A stretch of 64,000 bases of DNA from Trema orientale. Taxonomy: Eukaryota; Streptophyta; Magnoliopsida; Rosales; Cannabaceae. The stretch is from contig JXTC01000012.1 of the NCBI GenBank assembly GCA_002914845.1, positions 2,037,338-2,101,337 of the forward strand, written 5' to 3'. A program made the position numbers and the translations under genes. Positions 1 to 10,735 of this stretch are shown here, piece by piece (position 1 is the stretch's first letter; every line of letters starts with the position of its first letter). The notes under the pieces are model-generated. The model was not told the DNA's origin. It searched no databases and worked only from the letters and a program-made list of their open reading frames with translations.

Positions 1-1200
1 CAATACTTAAGCAACATGATGTAGTGTATCAGCCCAATAAAGATGGGTTTACTGTGAGTCCATAGGTCCACTGTAAGCCCAAATTATACAGACGCTCAAA
101 ATGGGCATTTCATATAACCAAACCCAAAAGATAGAGCTGAGCTGGTTCATAATTGATATTTAAAGTCAAGGCAAATCTCATATTTAACCAAGATAAACAA
201 TAAATATTTAACTGATATAAACAATAAATAAGTTATTGATTTTTTTGAAAAAAAAATTATGAAAAAAATTTACTTAAATTAATAATTAAATATATGAAAA
301 TAAAAATATAACTAATTGATTGATCTTTTATAAAAGTGACATACTTCATATATATGGTAATACACTATAATGTTAAAAAAGTCTGTAGTTTTTACAAATT
401 AATATACTAATAGCATAAAAAGTCTGTAGTTTTTACAAATTAATATACTAATAGCATAAAAGTGTAGTATTTGACTTGAGTGTATCATTATCTATTATGT
501 AGATCAATTTTTACTCTTTATACGTCAGTTTTTTATTTGAGTATATGAGCATTTTTTTATTTAGATGAATTTTTTTTTTTTTTTTATTCATTGGTTTTTT
601 ATTTCAGTATATGAATTTTTAATTATTTAGATGATTTTTTTTTTATTTGAGATACCAATATTTTATTGCTTAGATGAATTTTCCATTTTATAAAACAATT
701 CCTACCATTTTCATTGTATAAAACAAAACCGATTATTTGAAGGGCCAATTTTGTAAACAGGCCTCAATAATTCAGCTAACAAGCCAAGTGCTTAACAGTA
801 CCATTAACACGGTTTGCTTCCCTCCCTTCTATCACCTACAACTGGCCACACATATGACTTCTTTTACCATGGGCCGGCCTACACTTTGCCACCAATGGAA
901 TGCACCACCTACTCACCTAGGTCTCAAAAAGTAGGCGCCTATTCCTTATTGTAGATTTTTCCCTAATATCAAGACAAACTATAAAATAGACAAAATAAAT
1001 CTGAAAAAAAAAAAATGGGTGAAGCAGGATGGGCAGAGTTCCCAAAGCCCATCCATCCATGCTTATTATATTTGATTGATATAGATATAGATATATAAAC
1101 ATATGGGCGGCACCAATGTTTGATTCAAAATGGGTTGGCACTGTCAACACTTTTTGACTTTTCAACAATGTGAACGCAAGAAAATTTAAACAAGACTCGA
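1..1200. other. Intergenic AT-rich sequence upstream of the RLP gene
   Basis: No convincing gene is present. The stretch is AT-rich with long T-runs (about 570-660). It contains a two-copy 41 bp tandem duplication near 376-457. Short open frames between 737 and 1168 have no recognisable protein features, so I treat them as chance. Confidence 0.6.
376..457. repeat. 41 bp tandem duplication (2 copies)
   Basis: The motif beginning GTCTGTAGTTTTTACAAATT occurs at 381 and again at 422. The surrounding 41 bp is repeated essentially without change, which indicates a recent slippage or local duplication. Confidence 0.85.
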
Positions 1201-1210
1201 ATAATATACA

Positions 1211-1219
1211 TATATATAA
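1211..1219 (+). promoter_or_regulatory. Putative TATA box of the RLP gene
   Basis: TATATATAA lies about 105 bp before the preferred ATG at 1324. Transcription would be expected to start about 30 bp downstream (near 1245). That leaves almost no leader for the upstream ATG at 1249 and a normal leader for 1324. This is a positional inference only. Confidence 0.4.
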
Positions 1220-1323
1220 CTGCGTACTTTATTTATTCTCAGAAAGGAATGAATCCTAAATTAACCAATAGAAATACCGATTCCATTTATTCTAAAAAAG
1301 GAAATATCGATTCCATCGTCGTC

Positions 1324-4287
1324 ATGAGCAGATCCGCCCCTCAAATTGCTCTGTTATTACTTGTTCATTTGGTATACCTGACTGGTATTCTGGGATCAAA
1401 TTTGGCAGTTGGAGAGCCAAAAATCAGGTGCAAAGAAGCCGAGAGACAAGCACTGCTCAAGATTAAAGCGGAACTCAACGATTTCGGGCAGCAGTACAAC
1501 ATTCTTGAGTCTTGGGGGAAGGAAGAAGAAACCAGAGAGTGCTGCGAATGGATCGGAGTTCGTTGCGACAACAAGTCTGATCATGTTATCTCAATTGATC
1601 TTTCTCCTTCGACTTTTGACAGAAACGATAGCACTCCTCTAGAAGGTAATATCAGTTCTTCATTAGCTGACTTACAGTATCTGAATTATTTGGACCTAAG
1701 TACCATCGGCTTCTTTCTAAAACCAATCCCAAGTTTCATTGGTACCTTAACCAAATTAAGGTACCTCAATCTCTCACACACTGGACTGGGTGGAGAAATT
1801 CCTCATCAACTCGGAAACCTTTCGAGCTTGGAAACTCTGGATCTTCACCATAATTTTTTAGAGACAAACAGCCTGAAGTGGGCTTCAAATCTTTCTTCTT
1901 TACAACTACTTGACCTTAGTTTCACAACCATGAAAACAGCTGATGACTGGGTGCATGCAGTTAATAACCTTCCTTCCTTGACATATTTGAAGTTAAGTGA
2001 ATGTGATCTTCCAGATATAGTTCCTCCATCTACTTCACTAGTTAATTCTTCCAAAGTGCTTGCTGTCCTTGATCTTTCTGTAAACCCAACACTCTCTGCT
2101 TCTATATTCCCATGGTTGTTCAACTATAATAGGCGTAGCCTTGTTCACCTTGACCTCTCCTGGTGTGAGCTAAAAGGTTCCATTCCAAGATCTTTTGGAA
2201 TTAATATGACTTCCATCACACACCTTGATCTCAGCAACAACAATCTAGAAGGGTCGATTCCAGAAGCATTTGGGAACATGACTTCTCTGGAATACCTTGA
2301 TCTTGGCCATAACATGCTTGAAGGTGAAATTCCGAAATCCATTCTGAAAATATGTACACTACGAAGCCTTCTGGCACGTGAAAATAATCTTACCGGACAG
2401 TTCCCCCAGCTCATTAAATCATCATTATCCAAATGCCCTCATTTCTCCTTGGAGTATTTGGATCTGTCTCAGAATAAAATTATGGGATCATTGCCTGATA
2501 ACTTTACACTAATTCCATCTTTAAAAGAGCTGAAGCTTTCGTCGAACCAATTCAGCTCAAATTTATCTGAAAGTATTGGTCAATTATCACAGTTGGAGAT
2601 TTTGGATCTTTCTAGAAACTCCATTGAGGGTGTCATGTTTGATTCTCATTTTGCGAAGCTCTCTAACCTGCGTTATTTGGACTTATCTTCCAACTCACGT
2701 TTAGTTTTGAGCCTTCGTTCTGATTGGGTTCCCCCCTTTCAATTGGATTATATATATCTTGGATCTTGCAAGCTAGGCCCTCATTTCCCAACATGGCTCC
2801 AAACTCAGAAGAACTATCTCGAGCTTAATATCTCTGGTTCCGAAATTTCAGATTCTACTCCCAGTTCGTTTTGGAACCTTCCTGTTTTATTAAGAAGTCT
2901 CGATCTGTCCAGTAATGAAATCAAGGGAACGATTCCTGAAAATGAGCAAGCACGCGGTTTAAGTGCTCAAATAGATTTGAGTTCAAATCAGTTAGAAGGC
3001 TCAGTTCCCTCCTTTTTACTCCAAGTGTCTGCACTATCTCTTTTCGAAAACAGATTTTCAGATCTAAATTCCGTGTGTCAAAATACTACCAACAATCACC
3101 TGATCTTTCTTGATGTTTCCTATAACCAATTGTCCGGGGAGCTTCCTGATTGTTGGTCAAATATGAGCAGCCTGCGAATTCTGATTTTGTCGAATAATGA
3201 GTTAACAGGAAAACTTCCCGTCTCCATTGGATTCTTGGCCCGTATTCAGACAATGCATCTTGACAACAACAATTTGACTGGGGAATTACCTTCGTCCTTA
3301 ACAAATTGCAAGGATTTGATGGTTTTTAATGTAGGGGAGAATGGATTCACAGGGCCAATACCATCATGGTTGGGGAAAAATGTGACAAATCTAGTTATTC
3401 TAAGTCTACGATCCAATGACTTCTATGGAAGTATGCCCCAACAATTATGTCACTTAAAAGATCTTCAAGTGTTGGACTTGTCTTCAAACAATCTCTCGGG
3501 CAGTATTCCAACTTGTCTCGGTAATATTACGGCAATGACAGAAATCGGGAGTTCGGTTTCGAACATTAAGCATCTTTATGACTTTCGTGGTTTTCCGGGG
3601 TTTCTAATATCAAAGTACAATGACAGATTATCAGTACTCTGGAAAGGAGGAGTGAATGAATTACGAAATCTGGGACTTCTGAAGAACATTGATTTGTCGA
3701 GTAACAAGTTAACGGGAGAAATTCCAAGAGAAATCACCAAACTTATTGGATTGGTTTCTTTGAACTTTTCAAGAAACAATCTAAGTGGACAAATCCCAGG
3801 AGATATTGGTCATTTGAGATCTTTAGATGCTTTAGATCTTTCAAAGAACCAGCTTTTCGGCCAAATTCCTTCAAGTATGTCTCAAATGGATCGTCTCAGT
3901 ATATTACACTTGTCAAGCAATAACTTGTCGGGCAAAATTCCAACGGCCACGCAACTACAGACCCGTGATGCAGCCGCGTATGAGGGAAATCCTGAACTTT
4001 GTGGAGCTCCACTTCCAAAGAAATGTCTAGACGAAGAAGAACCAACTATTTCTCCACCAACTAAAGACGGTGGGGAACAAGAATACGAAGATGAGTTTAT
4101 AACCAAAGGATTTTACGTAAGCACAGCACTTGGATTCCTAGTTGGATTTTGGGGAATTTGTGGCTCATTAATCTTCAAGAAGTCATGGAGATACGCATAT
4201 TTCAAGTTCTTGAACAATGCAGGGGACTGGGCTTACGTAACTGCAACAGTGTACAAAGCAAAGCTATTGAGGACGATCAAAAACTAA
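1324..4287 (+). CDS. LRR receptor-like protein (EIX2/Cf type), intact
   Basis: Plasma-membrane receptor-like protein without a kinase. The family binds microbial or apoplastic ligands and signals through partner kinases (SOBIR1/BAK1 in characterised members). From the ATG at 1324 it has 987 residues: a hydrophobic signal peptide (about 1-24), an LRRNT_2 cap with paired cysteines in ECCEWIGVRC (about 72-81), and some 25 or more plant-type LRRs (LxxLxxLxLSxNxLxGxIP). A non-LRR island follows (about 750-780, GFPGF..LSVLWKGG), then the last LRRs and an LRRCT cap (CGAPLPKKC, about 893-901). It ends with an acidic stretch, one membrane span (about 930-951) with a GxxxG-type motif, and a short basic tail. 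An in-frame ATG at 1249 adds 25 residues ahead of the signal peptide. I prefer 1324 because the paralogous pseudogene starts at the equivalent point (53221) and the hydrophobic core follows directly. The reading frame has no intron. Specific ligand unknown. Confidence 0.95.
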   Translation: MSRSAPQIALLLLVHLVYLTGILGSNLAVGEPKIRCKEAERQALLKIKAELNDFGQQYNILESWGKEEETRECCEWIGVRCDNKSDHVISIDLSPSTFDRNDSTPLEGNISSSLADLQYLNYLDLSTIGFFLKPIPSFIGTLTKLRYLNLSHTGLGGEIPHQLGNLSSLETLDLHHNFLETNSLKWASNLSSLQLLDLSFTTMKTADDWVHAVNNLPSLTYLKLSECDLPDIVPPSTSLVNSSKVLAVLDLSVNPTLSASIFPWLFNYNRRSLVHLDLSWCELKGSIPRSFGINMTSITHLDLSNNNLEGSIPEAFGNMTSLEYLDLGHNMLEGEIPKSILKICTLRSLLARENNLTGQFPQLIKSSLSKCPHFSLEYLDLSQNKIMGSLPDNFTLIPSLKELKLSSNQFSSNLSESIGQLSQLEILDLSRNSIEGVMFDSHFAKLSNLRYLDLSSNSRLVLSLRSDWVPPFQLDYIYLGSCKLGPHFPTWLQTQKNYLELNISGSEISDSTPSSFWNLPVLLRSLDLSSNEIKGTIPENEQARGLSAQIDLSSNQLEGSVPSFLLQVSALSLFENRFSDLNSVCQNTTNNHLIFLDVSYNQLSGELPDCWSNMSSLRILILSNNELTGKLPVSIGFLARIQTMHLDNNNLTGELPSSLTNCKDLMVFNVGENGFTGPIPSWLGKNVTNLVILSLRSNDFYGSMPQQLCHLKDLQVLDLSSNNLSGSIPTCLGNITAMTEIGSSVSNIKHLYDFRGFPGFLISKYNDRLSVLWKGGVNELRNLGLLKNIDLSSNKLTGEIPREITKLIGLVSLNFSRNNLSGQIPGDIGHLRSLDALDLSKNQLFGQIPSSMSQMDRLSILHLSSNNLSGKIPTATQLQTRDAAAYEGNPELCGAPLPKKCLDEEEPTISPPTKDGGEQEYEDEFITKGFYVSTALGFLVGFWGICGSLIFKKSWRYAYFKFLNNAGDWAYVTATVYKAKLLRTIKN

Positions 4288-4290
4288 CTG

Positions 4291-4444
4291 GTAAAACACT
4301 CTTTCTATGCATTGATACTGTTGTTTTACTTGAGTTTTATTTTCTCATGGCTCTCTCTCCCTCCATTTTATCAGCTTATGGAGCAGCATATATATGTAGC
4401 TTAGCTTTCCTTCGAGCGAAGATCAGTGCATAAGAGCTATGCAG
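4291..4444 (+). other. Probable intron in the 3'UTR of the RLP gene
   Basis: Three bases after the stop codon a donor GTAAAACACTC appears. An acceptor ending TATGCAG lies at 4444. The RLP pseudogene has the same arrangement (donor GTAAGTACTC at 56440, acceptor TTATGCAG at 56551), and similar sequence (TGGACAGCTT versus TGGGAGCTTT) follows both acceptors. Conservation between paralogues supports a real splice event, but no transcript was available. Confidence 0.55.
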
Positions 4445-4960
4445 TGGACAGCTTCCTGCAGCATATAATTCTTCCATTGAGCAATTCTCTCTGCAACAGA
4501 TTCATCGTAGTTGCCGCCTGTTTCTTTACAGTATTATGGTTGAACTGAAAGTTGTTGGTTTTCACCTTTGTGGCACCTCTGTGGTGTCCTATGTTTTTAG
4601 TCTCTGATTTTGGTATTTGTTGTTACTACTATTCTTCTTGGATTCGTACCGCGTGTTTGTTGTCTTGTAGGCAACTAAATGATCATGGAATTGATATTTG
4701 TATTATAAATAGTATTATCTTATAAAAGTTGTACGGAGTTTGGTTGTTAACATCTCTGAATCTAGGGGCTAATGTGGCAACTTCAAGAGAATGCATAAAC
4801 GTGCCAATAAACTATTTTTATGGGCTAATATCCTTTGTTTTACACAGATTTTTGGAGATTGAAAAAAAAAATAGAAATACCGGACTTTTGAAGGTATGAA
4901 TTAGTAGATGTCTCCTTTTTTATTTTATGAACAAGTATATACCTTTTTCAGTATTAATAA
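4445..4960 (+). other. RLP 3'UTR and downstream flank
   Basis: No gene seen. Near 4545-4575 there is a motif (GTTGTTGGTTTTCACCTTTG) related to a block found 3' of the F-box gene and of the RLP pseudogene. From about 4,800 the sequence becomes AT-rich and leads into the tandem array. Confidence 0.4.
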
Positions 4961-4964
4961 TTTG

Positions 4965-6180
4965 TGTACCATTATGCTCCTAGTAAATTAATTATTTATT
5001 ACTATAAAGAGGTGGTATTTAATTTATTTATTGTGACTTAAAAAATTTTATCACCTATAGACAGTAACATATTTACTAATATATCCCTAATAAATCACTT
5101 ATTTACCACTATTAAGAGGTGGTATATAATTTATTTACCATGACTTAAAAAAAATGTCTTACTTATATACGGTAGCTTATTACTATTATACCCCTAGTAA
5201 ATTACTTTTACCACTATTAGGAGGTGGTAAATTATTTACCATGACTTAAAAATTTTAGGTATTTGCACAAAAATACCCATCTTTTGATGATTAGTTTTAG
5301 TACATATACCTTTTTAATTTTATGAACAAAGTCAACCCTTATATTATTTAGTTCTAACAATGTGAGTTTATCATTGTGCCCTTGGTAAATTACTTATTTA
5401 CCATTATTATAAATTAGTATACTATTTATTTATCATGACCTTAAAAAAATTTATCATTGATATACAATGGAATGTTTACCATTATACTGTCAGTAAATTA
5501 TTTATTTACCACTACTATAAATTGATGTATTATTTATTTACCACGATCTCAAAAAAGTTTATATTATTGATTTATATACAATGACTTATTTATCATTATA
5601 CCCTAGTAAATTATTTATTTACCACTATTTTGAAATAGTATATCGTTTAATTACTGCAACCTTTAAAAAAAATTACCACTTATATACAATAATATATTTA
5701 GGGGCTTATAGAAATATGACTAAATTTTGGGCTCAATTTCAATATATGTCCCTTTGTCAAATATTATACCAAAATGTCCGGTATATATGCTTATATATCA
5801 AGTGTAAAATTTTATATACTAAGTATAAAAAATTATATACCCAATGCATTTCAGTACAGTAACTAAAATTGGTAGATATGTATATCTACCAAGTGTAAAA
5901 ATATATATACCTAGACATTTAGCTATAAAATTTTAAAAATAGACATCTACTTAATCAAATTTAAAATTTTAGTCATCCACCTAAATTTCTCATATATTTA
6001 CTATTATACTACTAGTAAATTACTTATTTACCACTATCATAAAATTATGTATTACTATTTAACATGACCTCTAAAAAATTTTCTAGTCAAATATAATGAT
6101 GTATTTACCATTATATACCTAATAAATTACTTATTTACTACTATTATAAGATGATATATCACTTATTTATCACTATTATC
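4965..6180. repeat. Degenerate tandem array, about 108 bp period
   Basis: About eight diverged units share AGTAAATTACTTATTTACCA followed by CTATTA..GGTGGTAT and ATTTACCATGACTTAAAAA. Units start near 4984, 5092, 5199, 5390, 5495, 5606, 6012 and 6121, giving a 105-110 bp period where uninterrupted. A 291 bp MITE (5701-5991) interrupts the array. No open frame of note is present. Confidence 0.7.
5701..5991 (+). mobile_element. 291 bp MITE, copy 1, with 9 bp target duplication
   Basis: The element begins GGGGCTTATAGAAATATG and ends CACCTAAATTTCTC. It is flanked on both sides by ATATATTTA (5692-5700 and 5992-6000). The two halves form long imperfect inverted repeats (ATGACTAAA..ATGTC..GTATATA on either strand). 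A 9 bp duplication is typical of the Mutator superfamily. A copy of exactly the same length lies inverted at 19925-20215. Confidence 0.75.
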
Positions 6181-6449
6181 ATTTTAATCTTCCTTTTTCT
6201 AGTAGATCAAGTAATTGTTCATATGCCATTGATTTACCATCATTTTACACAATTAAATCACGTACATATTAGTATACCAATAATTTACCACCATTTCTTT
6301 TCCTCAAGTAAATCACTCATTTACCATCAGTTTTTTCCTCAAGTAAATCGCTCATGTACCACTAATTTACCACCATTCTCTCTCGCTCTACCCCTAAAAC
6401 AATAACATCTCTGATTTGTAACCATTTTTCACCAATAAATAACTAATGC

Positions 6450-6502
<53 letters not shown>

Positions 6503-6830
6503 TCTCTAAAACAATAATATTTCTAATTTGCAACCATTTTTTCCACCAATAAATCACTGATATAGTACTGATTTAACACCATATGCCATTTACATACCGA
6601 TTTTTATTGTAATGAATCCATGATTGGCATTTTGAACACAATTAATGCAACATAAATGCAACATTATAGTTTTACGAAGTTGCAACATTAAGTACTAACT
6701 TAGCCATGTCAAAACATTTAACTTAACCATATCTCAACAGGAAAGTAAAAAAGAAATCAAAAAAAATATAAATGATAGGAAACTTAGTAGTGAATCGAAG
6801 AAGCGAATTAAGAGTGGAATATCGAGTTAA
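6181..6830. other. AT-rich spacer with a (CT)n microsatellite
   Basis: Contains decayed array units (TTTACCA..AAGTAAATC) to about 6380 and a CT microsatellite at 6452-6507. The sequences on either side of the microsatellite are themselves a diverged direct repeat (AAAACAATAA..CACCAATAAAT). No gene seen. Confidence 0.6.
6452..6507. repeat. (CT)n microsatellite
   Basis: An almost pure CT dinucleotide run with one interrupting G near 6490. Confidence 0.9.
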
Positions 6831-7190
6831 GATGAAGGAAGGGATTGACTCTCCAGCTCCATCTCAGATCTTTCCGGCATGGAGTTCAATGCTCCAGTTG
6901 GATTCGTCGGTGATGTCTCGTGGAGAAGTCGAAGGAGAAAGAACCTGTTAGTATTAGACCACGGGGTTTGAGGAGCACGGACGAGGAGGTGGACGACATT
7001 TCGGGAATTAGTGCAAGGAGCTTAGGCCGAATGGTGATTCTGCAATCACAGCGCTGGCGTCACATGCATTTAGGTTCTACTTGACGAGGTTGAGAGTCTT
7101 GCCATTCAGAGTGACTTCAGTGGCATCGTTTAAGTACAGCTTGAGAGCTTGCGGAGAAGCCTAAGAGAGAAGGGATAGATGAGATAAAGG
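6830..7190. other. GC-richer orphan block, possible captured gene fragment
   Basis: This 360 bp block is clearly less AT-rich than its surroundings and has codon-like texture on both strands, but stops break every frame. I could not match it to a family. It is compatible with a captured exon fragment or a retro-copied remnant. Confidence 0.3.
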
Positions 7191-7432
7191 GTAAAATAGT
7201 CAAAGCAACTCTAATCATTTCGAAAAGGAATATAAAAGTTACAAGTTTTAAAAGGGGTTATACTTATGTTACGTGCCCAAAAAGGGTATCTTGTTGCATA
7301 GTTTTCTCTATATTTTTTCCCCTTTTTTAGAGTGCATTTGGTACATATAAGAGAGAAGCACAAGAAAAAAGAAAAATAAAAGGATTTAATGAATAGATTT
7401 AGGATATGATAATTATCTGGTAAGAAGGATTT

Positions 7433-7607
7433 TAGGAATAAATGAATTTTTAATTCCTAATTTGTTTTATTGAGGTTCATCTAGTTCTCATTTTAGGTCT
7501 TTTTAGATGTTGTCTGATACTAGGAATAAATGAATTTTTAATTCCTAATTTGTTTTATTGAGGTTCATCTAGTTCTCATTTTAGGTCTTTTTAGATGTTG
7601 TCTGATA
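7433..7607. repeat. Near-perfect 88 bp tandem duplication
   Basis: The unit starting TAGGAATAAATGAATTTTTA at 7433 is repeated from 7521, with identity to about 7607. The absence of divergence marks it as recent. Confidence 0.9.
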
Positions 7608-7689
7608 GTTAAAATGTTTAGTCGTTGGTTTAAACGCCCAAACTAAAATTTTATTATTTATAATGTTCTCTTCCTATTTACTAATTTAG

Positions 7690-9163
7690 CACGTCCTAAT
7701 AAAATCAAAACTAGCTAGTATAATGGCAAGAAGGGTTGATCCACAGAGATTGGATGTTAACTATCGCAACTCAACTTTATTTAGGCATAAAATCTAAATG
7801 AATATAAAAATAAACAAATAAAAAAAATGACAAAAAGAATAAAGTATAAATAAAATATGGATAATACTATGCATAAATGTACTAGGCATTAATTACACCT
7901 AATTATTCTTAAGTTTGTCAAATTAAGTAATTATCTGCTTAATTCCACTCAATTCACTAATTGAAGGACCTAATTTAATCTCATTACCTCTCTTAAGCGT
8001 CAAATGAGATAATACACCTACTAACCTAAGTAGATATCTCTATCTAACTCGATTAATTAAGTATTCATTAAGCGTAAGTCCTCAAATGGAAGTTAAGGTA
8101 TTGCTCACCTCTGAGTTTCATAATAACACAAATAACCTAAAACTATCTAAGTGATTATCTAAGTGTTGATCACCTCCAGGTCTTACAAATACTTAAACTA
8201 TACTTATCAATTCCGGATTATAAGATTAATCTCTCCTGAGCATCAAAATCATAACCTAAAGTCAACTAATTTATTAGCTAAATAAATTAGAAAGCAATGA
8301 GCAAGGAGAAACATAAATGAATTGACAAAGAAAAATAGTTCAATAATAGATAAAATAATCAAAACAAAATATTAAAAAAAGGTAAAACAAATCCTAGCTA
8401 TCAAATGTAAAAAGCATAGTAGAACCCAATACTAATCTCAATAAGAAATTCATAATATCCAAGCATGTTCATACATTAAGCTCAATATAAATTTTAAAAG
8501 AGATTAGTGTGAGAGAAAGGAAAAGAAAAACTCTTACGGAGATGAGCTTCAAGTCTTCAAATCTTCAAAAAATTCTTTCAAATCTTCTTTAAGAATATCA
8601 ACTCTAAGCTTTCTCTCTCTAGAAATTTGGTATATTTTTCTCTTCAACTCTCCATACTAAAATTTGTGCCTATATCCACCTTTTTAAAGTATTCTCCTAG
8701 GTCAAATTCAAATACACTTAAGGATGGATGAGTCTCCATCGTTGTATTATGAGAAATGAGCAGTCGAAACTCATTAAAAGAGCTCCAAAACAAGTCCCAG
8801 TAGAAGCAATGCCGCGTATAGCTTTTCGTCTCCAGTGATCATTCTCGGTATCTGGCAATGGTTCCCCTTTCTTGGTAATGGTATAACGTCTCTGGCGATA
8901 GCTCCGATTATCTCTGGTTGTAAGGTCTTCAATTACTCAATCAATTTCTCTGGTAGGTTTTGAAATATGGCTTAACTCGCTGAATTCTTTTTTGTATATA
9001 CATCGTTGCCAGTTGTTTAGAATTTACATTACCTTAATTTCAGGTTTTTCTGACCCTAATTGGAAGTTCTTAGGGAATCTCTGTTCCGAACTGATATTAT
9101 TAATCGGGTCCAAGTTTCATTGATTGGTCAAATTCTATCTCATTTATTATACAAAGAATTTAG

Positions 9164-9202
<39 letters not shown>

Positions 9203-9580
9203 TATGTATGAGTGTACCATTTTGGAATAGAATCAAATTATAGTTTGAATCTTGCTATATGTTAAGTAATAGCCCTAATACAGTAAAATTCATTTCTTTA
9301 AGCAATTGGATTGAGACTTTTTCGTTGCTATAGCTCCAGTACTTACATTAAATTTGGAAATTCGTAATCTTCTTTTGGAGTGATTCATCTTATTAAGATG
9401 TCTGCACTTCGTGCTACCTGAGAATTTGGCGCTTTTGTAAAAATGGTTTATTTGGGCTACTTGACAATATGATGCTTTTTTTAAAATGAATTTTGATATA
9501 CTTTAATTGGGAACTTTTAGATTTACTTTGTGGAACCAAATATCTACTAATGAATTTCTAATTATTTTACATCTCTATGT
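7690..9580. mobile_element. Probable retrotransposon-derived non-coding relic
   Basis: No gene seen. The block from about 7720 (TAGTATAATGGCAAG..GATCCACAGAGA) followed by a long run of CTAAC/AATTAA-type sequence resembles the non-coding ends of plant LTR retrotransposons. This is a resemblance from memory, with no terminal repeats found. An (AT)n run lies near 9168-9205. The stretch abuts the copia insertion at 9587. Confidence 0.3.
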
Positions 9581-9586
9581 ATGTAC

Positions 9587-10113
9587 TGTTAGAATATTTT
9601 GTATGAGCTAGTATAATCATTAGTAACTCACTATATGTCTTAATTAAAGCATATCATGGACAATTGTATGATTATATATTATTTATGAATAGTATTATTA
9701 ATTGGGCCATAATGGGATGGATACTTGCTTACAAATAATATTATATATTATTTATGCGTAGTATTACCCATTGGGCCATGACACCTCCTTCTACCATAAT
9801 TGTATATATATAGACACATTTCATGTGTCTAGGGTGGTAGGCATTATTATGAGAGAGTGGAAGAGAGGAAGAGTGAGGAGAGCTCATAAGCCCTCCTCTT
9901 GCACCTATGAATTTCTTGATCTTATAGATTCAGTTGAAGAAAGATGGTAGGTACGAATCTAATGGAAAGCTTGAGACGTAACACTCTAATTTTCTCTCAT
10001 TTGATATACTTCAAAATCAAATGGTTGTTTAATGTTTGGATGAGCTATAAAAATTATTGATGTGAGCTTTGATTCATTGATTTACTCATCAAATATGTTT
10101 ATTATTTTCAACA
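9587..10113 (+). repeat. Left LTR of the copia element
   Basis: Starts TGTTAGAATATTTTGTATG and ends TTTTCAACA. It has an internal duplication around ATTATATATTATTTATG (about 9670-9760) that the right LTR lacks. Confidence 0.93.
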
Positions 10114-10115
10114 AT

Positions 10116-10127
10116 TGGTATCAGAGC
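10116..10127 (+). other. Primer-binding site (initiator Met tRNA)
   Basis: TGGTATCAGAGC, two bases inside the left LTR, is complementary to the 3' end of initiator methionyl tRNA, the usual primer of plant copia elements. Confidence 0.92.
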
Positions 10128-10524
10128 TTGGGTCCATTTGATTTGAGGTTATCAAATTTTATTTGTTCATTTTTGGATTTTTAGTTTATTTTTGTGGGAT
10201 TTTATACCCACTTTTTCAAAATCTGTTTTTGGCCCAAGTAAACGTGATGTTGAGCTTATAAACCTTGAATATGACTTATGGGTATTGATTAAGCTGAGTT
10301 TTATGGATTTGTTTGGTCATTTTCATGATTTTTTGAAACTTCAAAAATAGTGAGAAATGGGTTTCTCAAAACTCAATAAATACCAAAAATCAAACTAAAA
10401 TAAAATTTGAAGCAAAACCCCTTTGAAATAGTTGAAAACAGAGTACCAGAGGCCGAGATTCTGGCGGGTCGGGTCTCACGGGTCTGAATCAGGTCAGATG
10501 CACTCGGCTTAGGGTCAGGGATGA

Positions 10525-10735
10525 GGAAAACGACGCGTTGTTTTGCCACTGCCAGGCAAAAATGACACATTGTTTTCACCAAGGTAGGGCCATTTTTCAA
10601 TGAAAAAATGATATGTCGTTTTTTCTCTCAGGAAAACGACATGTCATTTATGGGTATAGTTGTTAGTCATTTTCCTTAAAACGATATATCATTTTCTAAG
10701 CTTAAGGAGAAAAAACGACATGTCATTTTTGGAAC
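10525..10735 (+). repeat. Cluster of AACGACATGTCRTTT-type palindromic motifs
   Basis: About six variants of a short inverted-repeat motif (AAACGACATGTCATTT, AATGATATGTCGTTTT, AAACGATATATCATTTT, AACGACGCGTTGTTTT and similar) lie within 210 bp of the copia leader. A similar pair occurs upstream of the NDRG gene near 62218-62260. Their role is unknown; they could be transcription-factor sites. Confidence 0.6.

Noticed and set aside
4149..4433. Alternative frame overlapping the RLP 3' end
   Set aside because: Overlaps the well-supported RLP membrane/tail region in another frame and has no features.
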